Source: JAGQPD01 sp020426865
Lineage (GTDB): Bacteria > Planctomycetota > Planctomycetia > Pirellulales > Pirellulaceae
Direction: 5' to 3'
Assembly: GCA_041399065.1 (NCBI GenBank)
Contig: JAWKTN010000001.1
Coordinates: 1,302,001 to 1,366,000 of the forward strand
Length of the DNA: 64,000 nucleotides
Shown here: in pieces, positions 59,468 through 64,000 of the stretch
Layout: each line of letters begins with the position of its first letter
How positions within the stretch are numbered: position 1 is the stretch's first letter
Translations under genes and position numbers: made by a program
Notes under the pieces: model-generated
What the model was told of the DNA's origin: nothing
What the model saw: only the letters and a program-made list of their open reading frames with translations
Databases searched by the model: none

Positions 59468-61826
59468 CGCAATCGAGGACCAAAACGACGTGGATGACCT
59501 ATTCGTAAATACACTTGCACAAGTGCCGCTGGGCGAGGAGAGTACGACGTTGAATATGATCATGATGGATGCGACCGCATCGGGAGCAACGGAATCGGGA
59601 GCAGGGGTGGTGGGAGCGACGGTGCCATCGATTGCTCCCATATCGGGCGAACTCGATCAGCTATTGGGTTGCCGGCATGAAAATCCGTTCGAATTACTAG
59701 GGCCGCACGTTCGGGAGGAGGGGACGGCGATTCGGGCATTTGTCCCGGGTTCGCGCAATGCTTGGGTGGTCCACGGAACACATCAACAGTCGCGGCCGAT
59801 GACGAAGATCCATCCGGCAGGGGTGTACGAAGCGATTTGTGGCGATACACTTGTCGACGACGGGCGGTCGTATCAAATACAGTTTGAAGATGCACACGGG
59901 AATATTATGACGATCCACGACCCCTATTGTTTTCCGCCGATGTTAACGGACTACGACCTTTACCTTTATGGCGAAGGTCGGCTGATGGAATCGTACAATC
60001 GATTGGGGGCCCATGTTCGCACGGTGGACTGTGTCGACGGGGTGAACTTCGCCGTATGGGCGCCCAACGCCGTCGGGGTCAGCATCATCGGGGATTTCAA
60101 CGGATGGGATGGTCGGACGCACCAGATGCGGAAGCACATACCCAGTGGAGTTTGGGAGTTGTTTATTCCGGGGATTGGGGTTGGTGAGAAGTACAAGTAT
60201 CGAGTGCACATGAATGGGTACTCGGTTGATAAGTGCGACCCGTACGGCTTTGCCGCTGAGCGTCCGCCGCACACGGCATCGATCGTGGCCGATATCGACA
60301 GTTACGAGTGGGGGGACGAGGAGTGGTTGGCCCGTCGCGCATCGACGAACCAATTAGAGCAGCCGATTTCGATTTACGAGCTGCATTTGGGCAGTTGGCG
60401 TAAAGGGGAGGGGGCGTGCGGCTGGTTGAACTATCGTGACCTGGCGCATCAGGTGGTCGAGTATTGTTTGGAGACGGGTTTCACGCACATCGAATTGATG
60501 CCGGTCTCGGAACATCCTTATTCGGGCAGTTGGGGATATCAGACGGTGGGCTATTACGCCGCGACCGCTCGACACGGTTCCCCGCAAGACCTAATGTACT
60601 TTGTGGATCATTGTCACAAAAATGGTATTGGCGTGATTCTCGATTGGGTCCCCGCCCACTTTCCCAAAGACGATCACGGGCTACGGCACTTCGACGGCAC
60701 GGCACTCTATGAACACGCCGATCCACGGAAGGGAGAGCATCCCGATTGGGGGACGATGATCTTCAATTACGGCCGCAACGAAGTCCGCAATTTTCTCGTT
60801 TCCAACGCCCTGTTCTGGCTCGACAAATACCACATCGATGGCCTGCGTGTCGACGCTGTCGCTTCGATGTTGTATCTCGACTACAGTCGCGAACACGGTC
60901 AATGGATACCCAACCAATACGGCGGTCGCGAAAATTTGGAAGCGATCGCGATGATCAAAGAGTTCAACGAAGTCACGCACGCCCGGTTTCCTGGCGTCCT
61001 CACGATTGCCGAGGAATCGACGGCGTGGGGCGGCGTTTCCCGGCCAACCTATGTCGGCGGATTGGGATTTTCGTTGAAGTGGAACATGGGGTGGATGAAC
61101 GATACGCTGCGATACTTCCACGACGATCCCATCCATCGCCGTTTTCATCATGACGAACTTACCTTCAGCATGATCTACGCATTCACGGAAAACTTCTGCC
61201 TGCCTTTGTCTCACGACGAGGTTGTCCACGGCAAAGGGGCTTTGCTCGACCAAATGCCCGGTGATATGTGGCAGCGTTTCGCCAACTTGCGTCTGCTGTA
61301 CGGCTACATGTGGACCCATCCCGGCAAAAAGCTGCTGTTCATGGGGAGCGAGTGGGGACAGTGGAATGAATGGAACCACGATGCCGGCCTGCAGTGGGAC
61401 CTGCTGCAATGGGAATCGCACACCGGTTTACAGAAATTGATCGGCGACTTGAATCGCGCCTATCGACAGCAGCCGGCATTGCACGAAGTGGACTTCGAAC
61501 ACACCGGTTTCGAATGGATCGATTGCCAAAGTCGGGAAGACAGTGTCCTGGCATTCATGCGTCGCGCTCGTGATCCGAAGGATTTTGTAGTTGTTGTCTG
61601 CAACTTCACCCCGGTCGTGCGCAAAGGGCGACGCGTGGGAGTTCCCGAAGCGGGTTTCTACCGAGAGATCCTCAACACCGACAGCTCCTACTACTCGGGT
61701 AGCAACGTCGGTAACGGGCCAGGCGTGCAGGCGGAATCAATCTCCGCCCAGGCCCGTCCGCACTCGATCGAGATCGATATCCCACCGCTGGCCATGGTCG
61801 CCTTCAAGTTGGATCGCTCGAATTGA
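59442..61826 (+). CDS. glgB: 1,4-alpha-glucan branching enzyme
   Basis: About 794 residues. Forms alpha-1,6 branches in glycogen. After an unusual ~65-residue Ala/Thr/Glu-rich N-terminus comes GELDQLLGCRHENPFELLGP, the N1 module, a CBM48 (NFAVWAPNAVGVSIIGDFNG), the GH13 barrel and the all-beta C-terminus. Catalytic Asp in DGLRVDAVASMLY (~467), Glu in TIAEESTAW (~522) and Asp in LSHDEVVHGKGALL (~589). Start choices are GTG 59424, ATG 59442 and ATG 59556; none has an ideal ribosome binding site. The first two overlap the RNase H-like gene. No other glg gene is present. Confidence 0.95.
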   Translation: MELTPVIRNAIEDQNDVDDLFVNTLAQVPLGEESTTLNMIMMDATASGATESGAGVVGATVPSIAPISGELDQLLGCRHENPFELLGPHVREEGTAIRAFVPGSRNAWVVHGTHQQSRPMTKIHPAGVYEAICGDTLVDDGRSYQIQFEDAHGNIMTIHDPYCFPPMLTDYDLYLYGEGRLMESYNRLGAHVRTVDCVDGVNFAVWAPNAVGVSIIGDFNGWDGRTHQMRKHIPSGVWELFIPGIGVGEKYKYRVHMNGYSVDKCDPYGFAAERPPHTASIVADIDSYEWGDEEWLARRASTNQLEQPISIYELHLGSWRKGEGACGWLNYRDLAHQVVEYCLETGFTHIELMPVSEHPYSGSWGYQTVGYYAATARHGSPQDLMYFVDHCHKNGIGVILDWVPAHFPKDDHGLRHFDGTALYEHADPRKGEHPDWGTMIFNYGRNEVRNFLVSNALFWLDKYHIDGLRVDAVASMLYLDYSREHGQWIPNQYGGRENLEAIAMIKEFNEVTHARFPGVLTIAEESTAWGGVSRPTYVGGLGFSLKWNMGWMNDTLRYFHDDPIHRRFHHDELTFSMIYAFTENFCLPLSHDEVVHGKGALLDQMPGDMWQRFANLRLLYGYMWTHPGKKLLFMGSEWGQWNEWNHDAGLQWDLLQWESHTGLQKLIGDLNRAYRQQPALHEVDFEHTGFEWIDCQSREDSVLAFMRRARDPKDFVVVVCNFTPVVRKGRRVGVPEAGFYREILNTDSSYYSGSNVGNGPGVQAESISAQARPHSIEIDIPPLAMVAFKLDRSN

Positions 61827-61950
61827 CAAGAGCAGTCGCCACGCGAACGCACTAACGTACCAACACACGGCGCACCGACAGTTGTTCGTGTCCTGCGCCG
61901 CGATGTCGAGTTTGACGTCACGCAAACAACGAACACCCCCCCCGCCACGA

Positions 61951-62364
61951 CTATCTCTTCGGCGGGGCGAGCGTAAAGTCTGTTTCGAGCGGCTGATCGG
62001 CAACGACGAGCGAAAGGTCTGTTGAATCCGAGTACGTGTACTTGGGGTGGATGTTGGGGACGGGGCGAGCGTCGATGTCATCGCCGAGCGCCTCATGAAC
62101 GGTCACCGCGTATTTTCCCGGCGGCAGTCCCTGTGTCTGACTGTCGGTCATCGCGATGTAGCGGCCGTCGGCATCTGTCTTTACGACATACGATTTTTGA
62201 TCCTCGCCGTGGAACGTGACGGTGGCATTGACCAATGGGGCACCGTTCTCCAAGGTCACCAAACCAGCTATGGGTGTGTTGCCACGGCGGCCGCATCCTG
62301 GCAACGACAATGTTGCCAGCAGCAGGAGCAGGAGCACGTCTGTCCATAATCGGCTGCTATTCAA
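61951..62364 (-). CDS. Small lipoprotein with carboxypeptidase-regulatory-like domain
   Basis: About 137 residues. Signal peptide and lipobox (LLLLLLATLSLPGC), then PIAGLVTLENGAPLVNATVT, DADGRYIAMTD and PPGKYAVTVHEALG, a transthyretin-like regulatory-domain pattern found in many planctomycete lipoproteins. A TTG at 62364 with GGAG eight bases upstream overlaps the DUF1559 stop; a GTG at 62388 is the alternative. It is coupled to the DUF1559 gene. The arrangement of a DUF1559 protein followed by a small lipoprotein recurs in the phylum. Confidence 0.78.
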   Translation of the reverse strand: MNSSRLWTDVLLLLLLATLSLPGCGRRGNTPIAGLVTLENGAPLVNATVTFHGEDQKSYVVKTDADGRYIAMTDSQTQGLPPGKYAVTVHEALGDDIDARPVPNIHPKYTYSDSTDLSLVVADQPLETDFTLAPPKR

Positions 62365-63298
62365 TGTCCGCGACTCCGGCGACTTCACTGAAATTGCGAG
62401 TCACCAATTGTTCCACGACGCTCAAGTTTGCGTCCTTGCTGACTCCTCGGCTGCTGCCGTCGCCCATCGTCACGTGCATGATTGCGGCGTGGTCGCTGCC
62501 GACCCAAGCGCCTGTTTCATCAATACTTTGTGCGATGCGAGATCCCTGCACGGGTCCGACATTCGTGCCGCGCGGAATGCTGTATTTCGCCAGATCGCCG
62601 GTACCGAGGATGGCCCCAGGATTGTCGTCGCCGTCGTAGATCGAAGCGCGGCGCGACATCCAGGCCGAGTTTTCTGCGACCAGCATGGTGTGCGAAAGCC
62701 CGTCCTTGATCATCTTGAAATTAGTACGGGATCGCCAACCGGTTGTCCGTGGATTGCCGTCACGATCATCGAAACGTTCACCGATGATGATCGCTCCATC
62801 GAAGAATTCACCAGCATCGCCGGCGGCAAACCAAGTACTGGACACGCAGGCATAGTCTCCCCGCACGCCGATGGAGCTGGGGATGGCGGTGGAGATCACA
62901 TCGTCGCGGCTGCGGGAAGGGCAAAGGTAGATATCGATGGGCGTCATCCGGACGACTTCAGGTTGATCGTCGAAAAGTCCTCCTGGAATCACCTGGCTGC
63001 CAATGGACGCTTCTTCGATATAGGGCAGAATCGTGCCTGCCCACGTCAGGAACCCGTCACTGATGCGGCTTGGCGGAAGCTCGTTCTTGGCGCTGTGCAT
63101 ATTGTGAATCGCCAAGCCGATTTGTCGGCAATTGTTCAAGCACTGTGTCCGTCGCGCGGCCTCACGTGCCGCGTTTACTGCCGGCAACAACAACGCGACC
63201 AACAAGCCGATGATGGCGATGACGACCAGTAGTTCGACCAGCGTGAACGCCGAATGTCGACGATTTGGTGCAATGCGGAGGCTTCCTGGTGTCTCCAT
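62357..63298 (-). CDS. DUF1559 pseudopilin-like protein
   Basis: About 313 residues. HSAFTLVELLVVIAIIGLLV pilin-type N-terminus after a 17-residue leader, then NAAREAARRTQCLNNCRQIG and a shortened C-terminal domain with WVGSDHAAIMHVTMGDGSSR. AAAGGA eight bases before the ATG at 63298 favours it over the ATG at 63307. The 3' end overlaps the lipoprotein start. The dockerin/PEP-CTERM gene at the right edge lies 100 bases upstream on the same strand, so the three may form an operon like the one at 53860-56542. Confidence 0.92.
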   Translation of the reverse strand: METPGSLRIAPNRRHSAFTLVELLVVIAIIGLLVALLLPAVNAAREAARRTQCLNNCRQIGLAIHNMHSAKNELPPSRISDGFLTWAGTILPYIEEASIGSQVIPGGLFDDQPEVVRMTPIDIYLCPSRSRDDVISTAIPSSIGVRGDYACVSSTWFAAGDAGEFFDGAIIIGERFDDRDGNPRTTGWRSRTNFKMIKDGLSHTMLVAENSAWMSRRASIYDGDDNPGAILGTGDLAKYSIPRGTNVGPVQGSRIAQSIDETGAWVGSDHAAIMHVTMGDGSSRGVSKDANLSVVEQLVTRNFSEVAGVADIE

Positions 63299-63398
63299 CA
63301 ACTTCATCCTTTCCGAGCACCGCGGGCCAAATTCTTTTTCCGACGATTCTTCCCGCCAACTCTTCCCGCCGATGCTCGGCGAACACGTTTCTTGAACA

Positions 63399-64000
63399 CT
63401 AACGCGGCCGTTTCGCCGCGATTGCCACCAGTGCCAAACACACCAAGACCAATGAGGCTGGTTCCGGCACTGCGCTCACGTTGGCAACCGACCCCGCCGT
63501 CTGGCCGAAATTATCTTTCCAGATGGTATAGTCCGCCGCATCGATCACGCCGTTGTCGTTGCCATCGGCGGCCAGGTCGGTTGTCGAGCCGAAGGCGTCT
63601 TTCCAGACCGTATAGTCCGCCGCGTCGACGGTGCCATTTCCGTTATAGTCTCCGGCCAACGCGTTGTTCTGCAGGGCCTCGTAGAGAATGACACCGTGAA
63701 TCGACTGTTCTTCGCCCGCCAGGACAAATTCGAATGTCAAGTCCTGTGAACCGCCGGTAGCATACATCTGCCCCAGATCGACGTTGGCTCCAGGTGCCAG
63801 TTCTGTGGCAGATGTCGGGTTGAGTTCACCAAGACGGCCGTTGGTCGTTGTTCCCATTTCGACCCACGATCCTCCTTCCGCACCCTGCTCATCCAGGCTG
63901 GACCATGACGTCTGGTTCAGCGACGATGAGGCCGATTCGACAATGTAGCCGTCGATCGATACTGTGGAGTTCGAGGTATTGCGCAGATGGGTCTGGCCGG
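63399..64000 (-). CDS. Dockerin-like PEP-CTERM protein, 5' end outside window
   Basis: The frame is open to the right edge, so at least 200 residues are present and the start is missing. The visible part begins with THLRNTSNSTVSIDGYIV, a beta-rich segment, and continues LDEQGAEGGSWVEMGTTTNG. Two dockerin loops follow (DYNGNGTVDAADYTVWKD and NDNGVIDAADYTIWKD) and the tail VPEPASLVLVCLALVAIAA with KRPR, a PEP-CTERM anchor. The ATG at 63857 inside the frame is not the true start. The dockerin loops are nearly identical to those of the NHL protein at 13078. Confidence 0.85.
   Translation of the reverse strand, partial: GQTHLRNTSNSTVSIDGYIVESASSSLNQTSWSSLDEQGAEGGSWVEMGTTTNGRLGELNPTSATELAPGANVDLGQMYATGGSQDLTFEFVLAGEEQSIHGVILYEALQNNALAGDYNGNGTVDAADYTVWKDAFGSTTDLAADGNDNGVIDAADYTIWKDNFGQTAGSVANVSAVPEPASLVLVCLALVAIAAKRPR

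Noticed and set aside
1..64000. tRNA, rRNA and CRISPR
   Set aside because: No cloverleaf, conserved rRNA stretch or repeat-spacer pattern was noticed on either strand; a dedicated scan was not possible.

Overview
The window looks like a chromosomal segment of a Planctomycete, most likely in or near the Pirellulales. Lineage markers are: three DUF1559 pseudopilin-like proteins (FTLVELLVVIAII-type N-termini); many secreted proteins ending in PEP-CTERM anchors, several carrying dockerin-like Ca-binding loops; two very large Ser/Thr kinases with C-terminal TPR or WD40 sensor regions, one translationally coupled to an ECF sigma factor; a bacterial formylmethanofuran dehydrogenase subunit B; and a multiheme c-type cytochrome with six CxxCH motifs. 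No rRNA, tRNA, CRISPR array or intact insertion sequence was seen.

Layout. 1-3732: ispF and the multiheme cytochrome, on the minus strand. 4039-12111: a plus-strand signalling cluster of a Popeye-like cyclic-nucleotide-binding membrane protein, a kinase with TPR-type repeats, an FHA-GAF-class III nucleotide cyclase and a PilT-type ATPase. 12120-15580: secreted PEP-CTERM proteins with a DUF1559 protein. 15686-19175: a decayed island holding a deleted sugar isomerase, an Rpn/PD-(D/E)XK transposase remnant, two Rhs tips (one followed by a four-helix membrane protein that may be its immunity protein), palindromic GC-rich repeats and a truncated lipoprotein. 19385-20410: a small secretin-domain protein. 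20755-23927: a sulfotransferase, an alpha/beta hydrolase and an acetoacetate-decarboxylase-like enzyme. 24300-35420: a pentapeptide-repeat PEP-CTERM protein, another PEP-CTERM protein, a kinase/ECF-sigma pair, and a chimeric gene in which a second copy of the sulfotransferase promoter, leader and N-terminus runs into a repetitive PEP-CTERM protein.

36193-39841: a tightly packed six-gene membrane redox operon with a DoxX-like protein, a His-rich membrane protein, a small membrane protein, a YtkA/FixH-like lipoprotein, a polyferredoxin and a membrane protein. 40150-48988: a lipoprotein, a DUF3592 protein, a UGT-like glycosyltransferase, a GH2 beta-galactosidase with a LamG domain inserted in its catalytic region, and a KAS III-like enzyme. 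49661-53599: a class I amidotransferase-like protein lacking the catalytic Cys, formylmethanofuran dehydrogenase subunit B, an MsrB remnant and a Cys-rich protein. 53860-57676: a three-gene secreted-protein/DUF1559/dockerin operon and an EF-hand Asp-rich protein. 57938-64000: a DJ-1/PfpI protein, a degenerate RNase H-like protein overlapping glgB, and a lipoprotein/DUF1559/dockerin group that runs off the right edge.

The most promising unit is the 4039-12111 cluster. It puts synthesis and possible sensing of a cyclic nucleotide, Ser/Thr phosphorylation, a phosphothreonine-reading domain and a pilus motor side by side. The Rhs tips, the duplicated promoter/leader and the polyferredoxin operon are the next best targets. 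All functional statements are from reading the translated sequence; no database search or structure prediction was run.
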